Shown here: piece by piece, positions 1-8,039 of the stretch
How the letters are laid out: each line of letters opens with the position of its first letter
Numbering within the stretch: position 1 is the first letter of the stretch
Assembly (NCBI GenBank): GCA_030620115.1
Contig: JAUXFG010000017.1
Coordinates: 1 to 38,500, forward strand
Direction of reading: 5' to 3'
DNA from: Candidatus Fermentibacterota bacterium
Lineage (GTDB): Bacteria; JAFGKV01
Length of the DNA: 38,500 bases
Translations under genes and position numbers: made by a program
The notes under the pieces: generated by a model
Database searches by the model: none
What the model was told of the DNA's origin: nothing
The model's input: only the letters and a program-made list of their open reading frames with translations

Positions 1-4
1 ACCT

Positions 5-133
5 GTCATTGCGAGGAGGATAGCGACGAAGCAATCTCATCCGCCCATTGAGATCGCCGCGCGGAGTTTATGCTGCCTCCGGCCCGTAGGGCCTACGCCC
101 CGGAGGGAGCGAAGTCGAAGTGCTCGCAATGAC
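5..133. repeat. Dispersed palindromic repeat, copy A (with nested insertion)
   Basis: The outer ends are an exact inverted repeat: GTCATTGCGAG at 5-15 and CTCGCAATGAC at 123-133. The body closely resembles 26622-26696, and the reverse complement of 33475-33573. Relative to the latter it carries 32 extra bases at 76-107 that are themselves palindromic. It lies downstream of the minus-strand gene ending at 307. No protein is encoded in 1-306. Confidence 0.75.
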
Positions 134-200
134 TCCCGGCATGGCGTCAGTCATTGCAGACTGTTCGATGGGCAACCCCGCGCAGCACGCGGAACTCGGG

Positions 201-223
201 AAAAGCGGTAGCATGGCTACCGC
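201..223 (-). terminator. Rho-independent terminator candidate of the hutI operon
   Basis: On the minus strand, GCGGTAGC (223-216) and GCTACCGC (212-205) form a perfect 8-bp stem with a 3-nt loop, followed directly by TTTT (204-201). It lies about 85 nt past the stop of the last minus-strand gene at 307. The T-run is short, so this may be a REP-like hairpin acting as a terminator. Confidence 0.5.
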
Positions 224-306
224 ACTCCAAAGAGAAAGCGGTGTAATCTCACCGACGGCGTAATGAAGATGGGATGTCAGAATGAGGAGTTATCTCTGGG
301 CGAGCC

Positions 307-2265
307 CTAATCCCAGAATCGCCAGTGGAAGCCGATTTCAAGGTTCCTGCCCATGGCGGGATATCCGAGAACCTCCTGAAAATCCCCACTGCTCAGGTTC
401 TCGCCAAGGATCAACAGAGTAAAATCGCCTATGGCAACTGCCATCCACCCATCAAAAACCAAATACTCGTCCACTTCCAACGTCTCGTGTTCGCCCCAAT
501 AGCGCGGCCCCGCATATCGTGCCCTGAGACCGGCTTTGGGGTGAGCTCTTGTGCCGATTGGGAGATCAAAGGCCACGTCACACCTCATGGAAAGATCGGG
601 CCAACCCGGCATGTGGTGCTCACTCGCCCTCCACGGAAGATATTTCAGTTCAGCATCGACCTCCAGCCAGTTAATTGGTGAAAATCCCGCGCGCAAAGAC
701 CCTCCATGGCTCGACGGATGAGAGGGGCCCCACATCACGTGCACACCGGCGGGGAGTGTGTCGGCATAGCTCCAGCCCCATACATTGCTCCCGAACCCAT
801 GACAAGCCTCCAGCTCGATCGTACCACTGCTGAAGGCCCAAGCCGACGAAAACCATACTGAGCCAAATCGTCCTCTGTAGGCCGGCGGCTCATCACCGCC
901 GCCGGTCTGCCATCTCCATATGTCCTCAAGCCTTCTCTCATCCCAGCTTTGCTGCCCTCCGGCCTGCAAGAAGAATCTCCCGAATTTCCGTCCTGTCTTG
1001 ATGCCCCATGCAACACGATCGGAACCTTTACATCGTCGTATGCTTGCGGTAGCCTCGGTCTCTGCCATGGTCATGCCCAGGCCGACATCCAGCGCCCGTA
1101 CGTCTTCCTCCCACGATTCACTCCAGGAGGAGTCGGCTGTGGTCCACTCTATCTCTGCATCTCGTCGCACCAGTTCCACGGAAAAGACAGCCCACAGGCT
1201 ATCGAGTTCCGTTTCCTTGAGTGTGTGTCGTATCAGAAGCGCCGATCTTCGAGCGGCAAGATCCCCCGCGGCTTTGAAGAGTTGAGGATCGCCATTGCGA
1301 ATCATGGGAATGGGTGCCAAGCGATTCAAAAGCGCCTCATCCCTGACAATCGCCGCGTGGAGTGGAAAACGGCCACTGATGGTGGAAGCAAGCTGCAGGG
1401 CGAGGAGTCGCGTGGAGAGCTCCTCCCGGGCTTCCGCCCACATGACATCGGCGGCGCCGTGCCCCTGATCAAGTGCCCAAAACCGTGGGGATCGCGGATC
1501 CGAGGAATCCGGGAAGTCTACCCAGTAGGAAGGATGAGGTCCGGGCATACCACGGGAGATCCGCCCATAATGACTGAGCAAGCGGCATGGCCCAAGGAGG
1601 GGAGGGTTGAGATCGAGGCGCCAATCGTATTGCTTGAGACTGTAATCGCTGTTTGTCCTCGCGCCATTTCCGTCTCTGAAGGCAAAGGCAAAAAGAGAGT
1701 GGATGGTGCTGGTGACGCCGGTCCCAAACGAGAGCCCATACGTTCTATCGCCGTGGGGCCCCCCAAGCATCTGAAAACGCGTACCTGGAGACTGGATCGG
1801 GTCAAGCCATGGTCGCAACCCCACCGTCTGCCGTCCGCCGCCAACACCCGGGGACATGGCGACATAGATCGTGGCGCATGATGTAGGAAGCACCCCGCTG
1901 ACATCTCCCCCTAACTCGCCCAAGGCATTCCACGGCACGCCTATCCAGACATGGCTTATTTCCCCCGGCTCAAGCACGACGCAGGGCTGGGCCGGCCCCC
2001 CATGCCGCATCACTCCCACCCCGAGATCATCGAGAACATGACCAAGATGCAATGGCCACCAGTCGAGGCGAAGAGAATCAGCGGCGCCAGTGAGGGGAAT
2101 CAAAAGAGCAATCCGTGGAGGATCTACTGCTGCCTGCTCCCCCAAGGAATCGGTCCTCGCTGTCTCCACCGCCAGGGTCGAATCAGGTACATCCTTGGTT
2201 ATGGCATTCGAATTCCCAGGCCACGCCAAGACGAGCAGCAGAGCAAATAGGGCGGGGAATTTCAC
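307..2265 (-). CDS. Predicted outer-membrane beta-barrel protein, TonB-receptor-like C-terminus
   Basis: The 652-residue product starts with a clear signal peptide (residues 1-22, MKFPALFALLLVLAWPGNSNA then cut near A-I). The middle part (about 60-330) is Gly/Pro/Trp-rich and unrecognised. From about residue 395 to the end, alternating aromatic/hydrophobic strands suggest a barrel. The last 35 residues (GENLSSGDFQEVLGYPAMGR then about 12 more, ending F-W-D) resemble the terminal strands of TonB-dependent receptors. No plug domain or TonB box is seen, so transport specificity cannot be given. The GTG start at 2265 overlaps the stop of the upstream PHP gene as GTGA, so translation is probably coupled. 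It is the last gene of a three-gene operon with hutI. Barrel assignment is inference from composition and C-terminus. Confidence 0.6.
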   Translation of the reverse strand: MKFPALFALLLVLAWPGNSNAITKDVPDSTLAVETARTDSLGEQAAVDPPRIALLIPLTGAADSLRLDWWPLHLGHVLDDLGVGVMRHGGPAQPCVVLEPGEISHVWIGVPWNALGELGGDVSGVLPTSCATIYVAMSPGVGGGRQTVGLRPWLDPIQSPGTRFQMLGGPHGDRTYGLSFGTGVTSTIHSLFAFAFRDGNGARTNSDYSLKQYDWRLDLNPPLLGPCRLLSHYGRISRGMPGPHPSYWVDFPDSSDPRSPRFWALDQGHGAADVMWAEAREELSTRLLALQLASTISGRFPLHAAIVRDEALLNRLAPIPMIRNGDPQLFKAAGDLAARRSALLIRHTLKETELDSLWAVFSVELVRRDAEIEWTTADSSWSESWEEDVRALDVGLGMTMAETEATASIRRCKGSDRVAWGIKTGRKFGRFFLQAGGQQSWDERRLEDIWRWQTGGGDEPPAYRGRFGSVWFSSAWAFSSGTIELEACHGFGSNVWGWSYADTLPAGVHVMWGPSHPSSHGGSLRAGFSPINWLEVDAELKYLPWRASEHHMPGWPDLSMRCDVAFDLPIGTRAHPKAGLRARYAGPRYWGEHETLEVDEYLVFDGWMAVAIGDFTLLILGENLSSGDFQEVLGYPAMGRNLEIGFHWRFWD

Positions 2266-3149
2266 GCGGTGTTTCGACGTATCTCGGATGCTTCCCGCAA
2301 CCGCGTCACATCGGCAGGATCAGTGGCAAACTGCCCAAGGAGTGAGCCGCCGGCACCATTGCCGCCATGGAAATCAGACCCACCAGTGATCAAGAGCCCC
2401 CGATGAGCTGCCATGGCTCGATATCGCGCCTCGTCTCCAGGAGAATGCTCGGGATGAATGATCTCCAAGCCATCAAGCCCAAGTGCTACAAAACCATCCA
2501 ACCATTCGTCATGGTTCTCCAGCCCAGGATGGGCCCAGCACGCCACTCCACCGGCACGGTGAATGAGAGCAATCGCCTCTTGTGGACTGGTACGGTTTCG
2601 GGACACATATCCAGGCTTGTCATCGCCAATCAGCTTGTCGAAAGCCTCACTCATGGTTCCCACATAGCCGTATTCGACCAATGCTTTGGCCACATGCGGC
2701 CTTCCCACCGCCCCTTCCCCCGCCACGGTAAGCACGTAGTCGTAGTCGATGAGGATACCAAGGCCCGCCAGTTGCTCCAACATCCGACGAATTCGCTCCA
2801 ATCGAAGCGATTGGAAGTGAAGAAGTTTGTCATTGAGTTCGTCATGATCCGGATCGAAATAGTAGCCGAGTATGTGAACCTCATGCGAACCAACACCCGC
2901 GCTGATCTCGACGCCGGGGACCAATTCGATTCCAACCTCTCTGCCCTTGCGCAATCCCTCTCCAAGACCACCGATTGCATCGTGATCCGTGATGCTGAGC
3001 GCAGTGAGTTTCAACTCGGCAGCCATTTCCATGAGTTCCGAGGGTGTAAAAGCGCCATCTGAGAACGTGCTATGCACATGGAGATCAGCACGAAGAGTGC
3101 TTCCTTTCGCGCCCCGCGTATTCCTCGTGACCCGCTTATTGATATTCAT
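2262..3149 (-). CDS. PHP-domain metal-dependent phosphoesterase (RNase AM/YciV-TrpH type)
   Basis: The product is 295 residues. The PHP signature is complete: DLHVHSTFSDG (H24, H26), ITDHD, EISAG, HILGYYFD, CWAHPG and GSDFHG supply the metal ligands. The length and the HILGYYFD and AGGVACWAHPG blocks match the bacterial YciV/TrpH subgroup. Characterised members of that subgroup remove phosphate from 3',5'-nucleoside bisphosphates or trim RNA 5' ends. I chose ATG 3149 because it overlaps the hutI stop as ATGA and gives a normal N-terminus. The frame stays open to 3284, but that stretch lies inside hutI. It overlaps the downstream barrel gene by 4 nt. Family assignment is strong; the exact substrate is inferred. 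Confidence 0.88.
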   Translation of the reverse strand: MNINKRVTRNTRGAKGSTLRADLHVHSTFSDGAFTPSELMEMAAELKLTALSITDHDAIGGLGEGLRKGREVGIELVPGVEISAGVGSHEVHILGYYFDPDHDELNDKLLHFQSLRLERIRRMLEQLAGLGILIDYDYVLTVAGEGAVGRPHVAKALVEYGYVGTMSEAFDKLIGDDKPGYVSRNRTSPQEAIALIHRAGGVACWAHPGLENHDEWLDGFVALGLDGLEIIHPEHSPGDEARYRAMAAHRGLLITGGSDFHGGNGAGGSLLGQFATDPADVTRLREASEIRRNTA

Positions 3150-4432
3150 TTCTGAGTAATCATATTCCCGGAAACCGGGTATTGCGCCGCCGTTTCGTAG
3201 ACGACCTCTCCCCGTTTGACTACCAGGTTTGCCAAGGCCACTCCGAAGTGATACGCGAGTTCCTGGTAGTGCTGCGCATCCCATGCCACGAGATCCCCCC
3301 AGAAGCCTAATTCGAGTTGTCCCGTCTGCTCCCCCAGCCCCACAGCATAGGCGGCATTCACGGTGACGGCAGTGATCGCCTGCTCAACGGTCAATCCTGC
3401 ATAGAGGCAACCAAGAGTCATCATGAGGGGAAGGTTCTCGCAGAAGCAGTTCCCCGGATTCAGATCCGTGGCCAAGGCCACGGGAAGGCCGATCTCCGTC
3501 ATCAATTTCCCCGGGGCGTAGCCTGTTTTCCCAAGCCCAAGGCACGTGCCCGGCAGGATGACGCCAATTCCACCAGCATCCCGCAACGCTTCCAAGTCCG
3601 CTTTCGAAGCCCTGAGAAGATGGTCGGCGGTCTCGACACCAAGCTCTGCCCCGAGACGAGTTCCACCTGAGCTCGCAAGCTCATCAGCATGAATCTTGAG
3701 CTTCATTCCAAGACGCTGCGCTGAGAGGAGGATTCTCCTGCTCTCCTCAACCGTAAAGGCGCCCTCCTCACAGAAAACATCGCAGTACTCGGCGAGCCCC
3801 TCCTCTGCCACCGCAGGCGTCATCTCATTCACGATGTAATCTATGAAGGCTGGGCGATTCTTTTTCCTTTCAGGAGGTATGGCGTGCGCGCCCAAGTATG
3901 TCGGTATGATATCCTGCGGGATCTGTTCCGAAAGGGCATCGATGAGCCGAAGACTCCTGACCTCCTGCTCCGTAGTAAGGCCATATCCGCTTTTTATCTC
4001 GCAGGAGGTGACACCATGGGCGAGCATACGTAGAAGTCTGGCCCTGCTCTGGGCCAGAATCTCCTTGTCGCCGGCATCACGAAGCATCCGCGCCGACGCA
4101 CTGATGCCTCCTCCCTCCGCCATGATCTCTTCATACGTCGCACCTTCGACACGACGGGCGAATTCCTTCTCTCTCGTTCCCGCGAAAAGGGCATGTGTGT
4201 GCGGATCAACCAGGCCCGGAGTGACCACTCTGCCCTCCACATTCAGCTCTTGGGTGGGGCTCAATCCACGTGGAATCGCCTCTTCTGATCCGACCCAGCT
4301 GATCAATCCCTCATCAATAAGGAGAGCCCCATGCTCGATCACGCCAATATCTCGAGCATCCTCCCCTGCCCGCGGGCCCGCGGGCCCCAAGCACGTCACC
4401 AGTTGTGTGGTCCCTCTCACCAGAAGTCTCAT
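3146..4432 (-). CDS. hutI: Imidazolonepropionase
   Basis: The 428-residue amidohydrolase catalyses the third step of histidine degradation, opening imidazolone-5-propionate to N-formimino-L-glutamate in the cytoplasm. The metal-site residues are visible: H78 and H80 (DPHTHALFAG), H248 in KIHADELASSGG with E252, H271 (TADHLL) and D323 (ATDLNPGNC). EIKSGYGL and the GAHAIPPE loop are typical HutI motifs. Length matches the family (about 400-430). It is first in an operon with the PHP gene (ATGA overlap) and the barrel gene. No hutH, hutU or hutG is present in the window, so the rest of the pathway must be elsewhere or absent. Confidence 0.95.
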   Translation of the reverse strand: MRLLVRGTTQLVTCLGPAGPRAGEDARDIGVIEHGALLIDEGLISWVGSEEAIPRGLSPTQELNVEGRVVTPGLVDPHTHALFAGTREKEFARRVEGATYEEIMAEGGGISASARMLRDAGDKEILAQSRARLLRMLAHGVTSCEIKSGYGLTTEQEVRSLRLIDALSEQIPQDIIPTYLGAHAIPPERKKNRPAFIDYIVNEMTPAVAEEGLAEYCDVFCEEGAFTVEESRRILLSAQRLGMKLKIHADELASSGGTRLGAELGVETADHLLRASKADLEALRDAGGIGVILPGTCLGLGKTGYAPGKLMTEIGLPVALATDLNPGNCFCENLPLMMTLGCLYAGLTVEQAITAVTVNAAYAVGLGEQTGQLELGFWGDLVAWDAQHYQELAYHFGVALANLVVKRGEVVYETAAQYPVSGNMITQK

Positions 4433-4706
4433 GACGTCACTTCCTCATCTCTATTGATCTCATACGAGGTCTACGGATGCGTGAGCGGATCTAACTACAT
4501 ACCAACCTACGCAGTCAAGGGTTTCGGTTCACCGTTCACGGGTTCAGAGGAATCAGCTCGTTGGATATGTACTTCAGGAAAGCCCGCTCTCAGATAATGG
4601 CTTGACCTTCCAGCCGCAAAAGGATAGCCTTGCCTGCGGACTTTCATGATGTTCAAGCCCGCTGGAGGCTGGGCAAGATCCATTGATCTCAAGCAGGAGA
4701 AGAACC
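4433..4706. promoter_or_regulatory. Divergent intergenic region between hutI and fumarate hydratase
   Basis: This 274-nt gap separates two divergent operons and must hold both promoters. A GATAAT (4593-4598) is a possible -10 for the plus strand, but the hexamer 17 nt upstream (TACTTC) is a poor -35. GGTTCACCGTTCACGGGTTC near 4526-4545 belongs to the TTCAACGTTC-type intergenic repeats also seen at 37362-37449. No convincing ORF is present. Confidence 0.3.
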
Positions 4707-5594
4707 ATGCCGACTCCCCGCGCCATCGACTTGGAGGACGCCGCATTGGAGCTCATCCGACGGGCTTCAACGGTGCTCCCGGAAGACGTAACGGATGCTC
4801 TCAAACGGGCTCACGACAGGGAGGAATCGGGAAGCGCAGCGCAGCAATCGCTTGCCTCCATCCTCCAAAATATATCCATGGCGGCTGAAGCCTCCACGCC
4901 CGTGTGCCAGGACACCGGCACCCTGATCTTTCACGTCTACTATCCCTTTGGATACTCCACCGCCAGCATGATCAACCAGATCAATCGTGCCACGATACGA
5001 GCAACGGAGCATGCCTATCTCCGCCCCAACGCAGTGCACTCGCTGACGGGAAAAAATTCCGGGAATAACCTGGGAGCTGGGGCTCCGCAATTTCACTTCC
5101 ATGAGTGGGAGACCGATGAGATTCTTGTGCGGCTACTCCTCAAGGGAGGCGGTAGTGAGAATGTATGTGCCCAATGCAAGCTTCCGGACACGCGTCTGAA
5201 GGCCGGCCGAAATCTCGATGGCGTACGAAAGGTGGTGCTTGACACGATATTTGCCGCCCAGGGTATGGGCTGTGCGCCGGGTATCCTTGGAATCTGCATT
5301 GGGGGCGACCGAGGAGCGGGCTACATGTCGGCAAAAGAACAGCTGTTCAGGCCAATGAACGACAGGAATCCGGTTCCTGAACTGGCGGAACTGGAGGAGC
5401 GGCTCCTGAAGGAGACCAACGAGCTTGGCATTGGGCCCATGGGATTCGGAGGAAAAACCACGATTTTGAGCGTCAAGATCAGCGCCTTGCACCGTCTGCC
5501 TGCCTCCTTCTTTGTATCCATTGCATATCTCTGCTGGGCCGGCCGCCGCGCCGACATGACCATCAAAAACGGGGAGGTTGTCTATCATGCGTAA
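4707..5594 (+). CDS. Class I Fe-S fumarate hydratase (or tartrate dehydratase), alpha subunit
   Basis: The 295-residue product corresponds to the N-terminal half of class I fumarases. It forms the [4Fe-4S] catalytic subunit that interconverts fumarate and L-malate with the beta subunit encoded next. Visible landmarks are VCQDTGTLIFHV (cluster Cys), the GKNSGNNLGAGAPQFHFHEW block, CAQCKLPDTR, GCAPGILGICIGGDRGAGY and GPMGFGGKTT. ATG 4707 is preferred because AGGAG lies at 4694-4698, 8 nt upstream; the TTG eight codons earlier would place this Shine-Dalgarno inside the gene. It overlaps the beta gene by 8 nt. The related L-tartrate dehydratase TtdA cannot be excluded, but fumarase is the commoner role. 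Confidence 0.92.
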   Translation: MPTPRAIDLEDAALELIRRASTVLPEDVTDALKRAHDREESGSAAQQSLASILQNISMAAEASTPVCQDTGTLIFHVYYPFGYSTASMINQINRATIRATEHAYLRPNAVHSLTGKNSGNNLGAGAPQFHFHEWETDEILVRLLLKGGGSENVCAQCKLPDTRLKAGRNLDGVRKVVLDTIFAAQGMGCAPGILGICIGGDRGAGYMSAKEQLFRPMNDRNPVPELAELEERLLKETNELGIGPMGFGGKTTILSVKISALHRLPASFFVSIAYLCWAGRRADMTIKNGEVVYHA

Positions 5595-6198
5595 GCTCAC
5601 ATTGCCCCTCGATGAGAATACGATCCGTTCATTGCATGTAGGCGACCCGGTACTTCTCTCCGGTGTCATGCTGACAGGACGCGACACTGCGCACACCTAT
5701 TTCCTGGACGAGCTTCTCAAAGATCCCATTCCCGAAAGCGAGGTCGAGGTGGGGAAGGCTGTTCGCCGGATCTTGCACGGAGGCGCCATCTATCACTGCG
5801 GCCCAGTTGTCAAGAAAGAGAACGAGACGTGGACATTTGTGGCCGCCGGCCCAACCACTAGCATTCGTGAAGAGCCCTATGAAGCGGATGTCATCAAACA
5901 CTTCGGCGTAAGGGTGGTGATCGGCAAAGGGGGCATGGGAAAGAAAACCCTGGCGGCCTGCCAGGAACATGGCGCCATTTATCTTCACGCCATCGGAGGT
6001 GCCGCAACGCTTATCGCCAGGTCCGTGACCCAGGTCGAATCAGTATACAAGCTTGAGTTCGGCGTTCCGGAAGCGCTCTGGAGGATCCGCGTAGAGGACT
6101 TCCCTGGTGTGGTAACCATGGATTCCCATGGCAAGAGTATCCATGAAGATATCCGGGCCGCGAGCCAGAGGGCCTTGGAAGGACTGCTCGCCGGATAG
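5587..6198 (+). CDS. Class I fumarate hydratase (or tartrate dehydratase), beta subunit
   Basis: The 203-residue product matches the C-terminal domain of class I fumarases (TtdB/FumA-C family). It contains the substrate-binding GPTTSIREEPYEADVI motif, VVIGKGGMGKKT, HAIGGAATL and the C-terminal FPGVVTMDSHGKSIHEDI block. ATG 5587 follows GGGGAGG at 5571-5577 with a 9-nt spacer and overlaps the end of the alpha gene, so the subunits are probably translated together. Upstream GTG 5578 is less likely because it overlaps that ribosome site. The gene ends 11 nt from the convergent comF stop. Confidence 0.92.
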   Translation: MRKLTLPLDENTIRSLHVGDPVLLSGVMLTGRDTAHTYFLDELLKDPIPESEVEVGKAVRRILHGGAIYHCGPVVKKENETWTFVAAGPTTSIREEPYEADVIKHFGVRVVIGKGGMGKKTLAACQEHGAIYLHAIGGAATLIARSVTQVESVYKLEFGVPEALWRIRVEDFPGVVTMDSHGKSIHEDIRAASQRALEGLLAG

Positions 6199-6209
6199 CA
6201 CGTATTCAG

Positions 6210-7019
6210 CTACGCCAGCCCCAAGATCTCCGCTTGGGTTTTCCGGCGTCGAAAACGGCCGGGGCTCGGCAGGGTCAATACATAGACCTTCCTCGCACCG
6301 GCCGCCATGAGCACTCTGGTCATTTCTTTAGCGGTCGCGCCGGTGGTATACACATCATCTACTAGAAGCAGTGTCTTATGGAGGAATTCTCGGTGGTCTC
6401 GTACATGGAATACTCCTCGTACATTCTCGGCGCGCTTCTGAAGCTTGAATCCGACCTGGGATCGGCCACCCTTCCGGGTCACGGCGTGGTGGATCAGCGG
6501 AAGCCCAAGTTGCAGTGAGAGCGCTGCGGCAAGAAGCCGGGCCTGATTGTACCCCCGCCGCCAGACCCTCCACCTCGTCGTGGGCACTGCTACCACGGCC
6601 TCAATCCCCTTCCATTGAACCTGTGCCACGACCTCTTTCATCAGAGAAGCCAGAAAGGGCGCAAGATTCGGCTTGTGCCGATACTTCAGGTGATAGATAA
6701 GCACGCTGAGTGGAGGTTCGTGGGGCCCATAGCAGCGTGCTTGTGCAAAGGGCGGTTCAGCTTCCCAGCAATCGGCACAAAGCCCCGCTGCAATGCCTCC
6801 AGGAATTCCTTTTCCAGGATTCTCGGCACTCCATCGGACGGAACCACACTTCTTGCAGACCCTCTCATGGGGGATGACTGAGGCCATGCACGCAGTACAC
6901 ATCTCCTGATCGCCGGACACGAGAGGCTGACCACATAGGAGACAACGAGGAGGCCAGCAGAAATCACCCAGCGCACACAGTGAGTGCGTGAAGAACGAAC
7001 GGGCCGGAGCAGTCCTCAC
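6210..7019 (-). CDS. comF: ComF family phosphoribosyltransferase-like protein
   Basis: The product is about 269 residues from GTG 7019. The N-terminus carries zinc-finger-type Cys pairs (PPRCLLCGQPL, MCTACM, CKKCGS, LCADC). The C-terminal half is a PRTase fold with the PRPP-binding loop TLLLVDDVYTTGATAKE and the RGYNQARLLA block typical of ComF, a DNA-uptake-associated protein. The frame stays open to ATG 7076, but codons beyond 7019 are made of one arm of a dispersed inverted repeat (7040-7073). I therefore favour GTG 7019, preceded by a G-rich stretch. It lies downstream of lgt in the same orientation with a 180-nt repeat-filled gap, so co-transcription is possible but not certain. Confidence 0.85.
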   Translation of the reverse strand: MRTAPARSFFTHSLCALGDFCWPPRCLLCGQPLVSGDQEMCTACMASVIPHERVCKKCGSVRWSAENPGKGIPGGIAAGLCADCWEAEPPFAQARCYGPHEPPLSVLIYHLKYRHKPNLAPFLASLMKEVVAQVQWKGIEAVVAVPTTRWRVWRRGYNQARLLAAALSLQLGLPLIHHAVTRKGGRSQVGFKLQKRAENVRGVFHVRDHREFLHKTLLLVDDVYTTGATAKEMTRVLMAAGARKVYVLTLPSPGRFRRRKTQAEILGLA

Positions 7020-7039
7020 CCGCAATTCCCCCCCACCCA

Positions 7040-7140
7040 GATTCTTCGGTCGCTCCGCTCCCTCAGAATGACACATGAGATCACATCCTTCTGTACACTA
7101 CCCCTGTCATTCTGAGCGACCCGCGGGAGCGAAGAATCTC
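7040..7140. repeat. Inverted pair of dispersed 'TCATTCTGAG...GAAGAATCT' repeat
   Basis: Two copies of one short repeat face each other. The arm at 7105-7140 reads TGTCATTCTGAGCGACCCGC then GGGAGCGAAGAATCTC. The arm at 7040-7073 is its imperfect reverse complement. They could form a long hairpin with a roughly 31-nt loop between lgt and comF. The first arm gives rise to the spurious N-terminal codons of the longest comF frame. Confidence 0.7.
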
Positions 7141-7216
7141 TCCTCATTCCTTGATCCATCATCTGAACGCTGAACGCTTCCTCCCCATTCCATCACTCCA
7201 GTGCCCCAAATACGCC

Positions 7217-7232
7217 TGCCTGCCGGCAGGCA
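7217..7232. repeat. 16-bp perfect palindrome downstream of lgt
   Basis: TGCCTGCCGGCAGGCA is fully self-complementary and lies 25 nt past the lgt stop. It is not followed by a T-run on the minus strand, so a terminator role is weak; a REP-like element is likelier. Confidence 0.5.
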
Positions 7233-7257
7233 TGTATCAAAGCGAAGTCAAAGATCT

Positions 7258-8037
7258 TCAGGGATGGTTACGAACGTAGATAATCCACGCAATGGAGACC
7301 AGGACGAAGCCCAGAGAGAACAGCTGGCTGCTCGCCAGGGACACACCCAGGAATTCAAAGTAGTTGTTCGCCTCATAATGCCGAAGGAAATCCATCAGAA
7401 ACCGCGCAACCCCATACATGCCGAATACACTCCACACCACCGTTCCCGGTGGGACATTCTGCCGATCAATCAATAATACCAGCCCAAAGATGAGAAATCC
7501 GACCAGGCTGGCATAGAGCTGAGTCGGATGGAGATGCGTGTTCCCCATCACCGACCATGCCACCGATCCCGGTGGAAACGAAACAGCCCAAGGAAGATCG
7601 CATGCCCGGCCAAAACAGCAGCCATTGAGAAAACAACCGATCCGAGTGATTCCCATACCCAAGGCAACGGAAGGCGCAAGAACGTCTGACATCTCCCAGA
7701 GGGAAACATGCCGCCTCCGCAAGTAAAGGAGGGTGGAGGCAACTGCCAGCACGATCCCCCCAAACATGCTCAATCCTGCAAGCCCTTTGGTGATGTTGAT
7801 AGTATCCAGCCAGTGGCCCTTGAACTCATCTACATGAAAGAGCACGTAGAGCAGTCGAGAACCCACAATGGAGCTGATGAGGATGACCGTAGAAACATCG
7901 AGAACCAAGTCAGGAGAGAGCCCACGACTCGCGGCACGTTTCTGCGCGATCACAATGCCCACTCCGAAAGACAAGACGAGCATCAATCCATAGCTGTATA
8001 TGGGAAGCGAGCCGATACGAAATATCTCTGGATGCAT
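7258..8037 (-). CDS. lgt: Prolipoprotein diacylglyceryl transferase
   Basis: The 259-residue inner-membrane enzyme transfers diacylglyceryl from phosphatidylglycerol to the lipobox cysteine of preprolipoproteins. Family blocks are clear: the N-terminal IYSYGLMLVLSF, VGSRLLYVLFH, GLSMFGGI, the signature ITRIGCFLNGCCFGRACDLP and HLHPTQLYASL. About seven hydrophobic segments are visible. Start ATG 8037 sits 2 nt after the rodA stop, with GGAAGGAG upstream inside the end of rodA. It is the last gene of the contiguous mre/mrd cluster. Confidence 0.96.
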   Translation of the reverse strand: MHPEIFRIGSLPIYSYGLMLVLSFGVGIVIAQKRAASRGLSPDLVLDVSTVILISSIVGSRLLYVLFHVDEFKGHWLDTINITKGLAGLSMFGGIVLAVASTLLYLRRRHVSLWEMSDVLAPSVALGMGITRIGCFLNGCCFGRACDLPWAVSFPPGSVAWSVMGNTHLHPTQLYASLVGFLIFGLVLLIDRQNVPPGTVVWSVFGMYGVARFLMDFLRHYEANNYFEFLGVSLASSQLFSLGFVLVSIAWIIYVRNHP

Positions 8038-8039
8038 CC

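Noticed and set aside
949-1881. 310-codon plus-strand frame antisense to the outer-membrane gene
   Set aside because: It has no ribosome site, composition of a shadow frame, and lies opposite a gene with a clear signal peptide, operon overlap and barrel-like C-terminus.
4683-4706. Earlier TTG start for the fumarate hydratase alpha subunit
   Set aside because: The eight extra codons cover the AGGAG site that serves ATG 4707.
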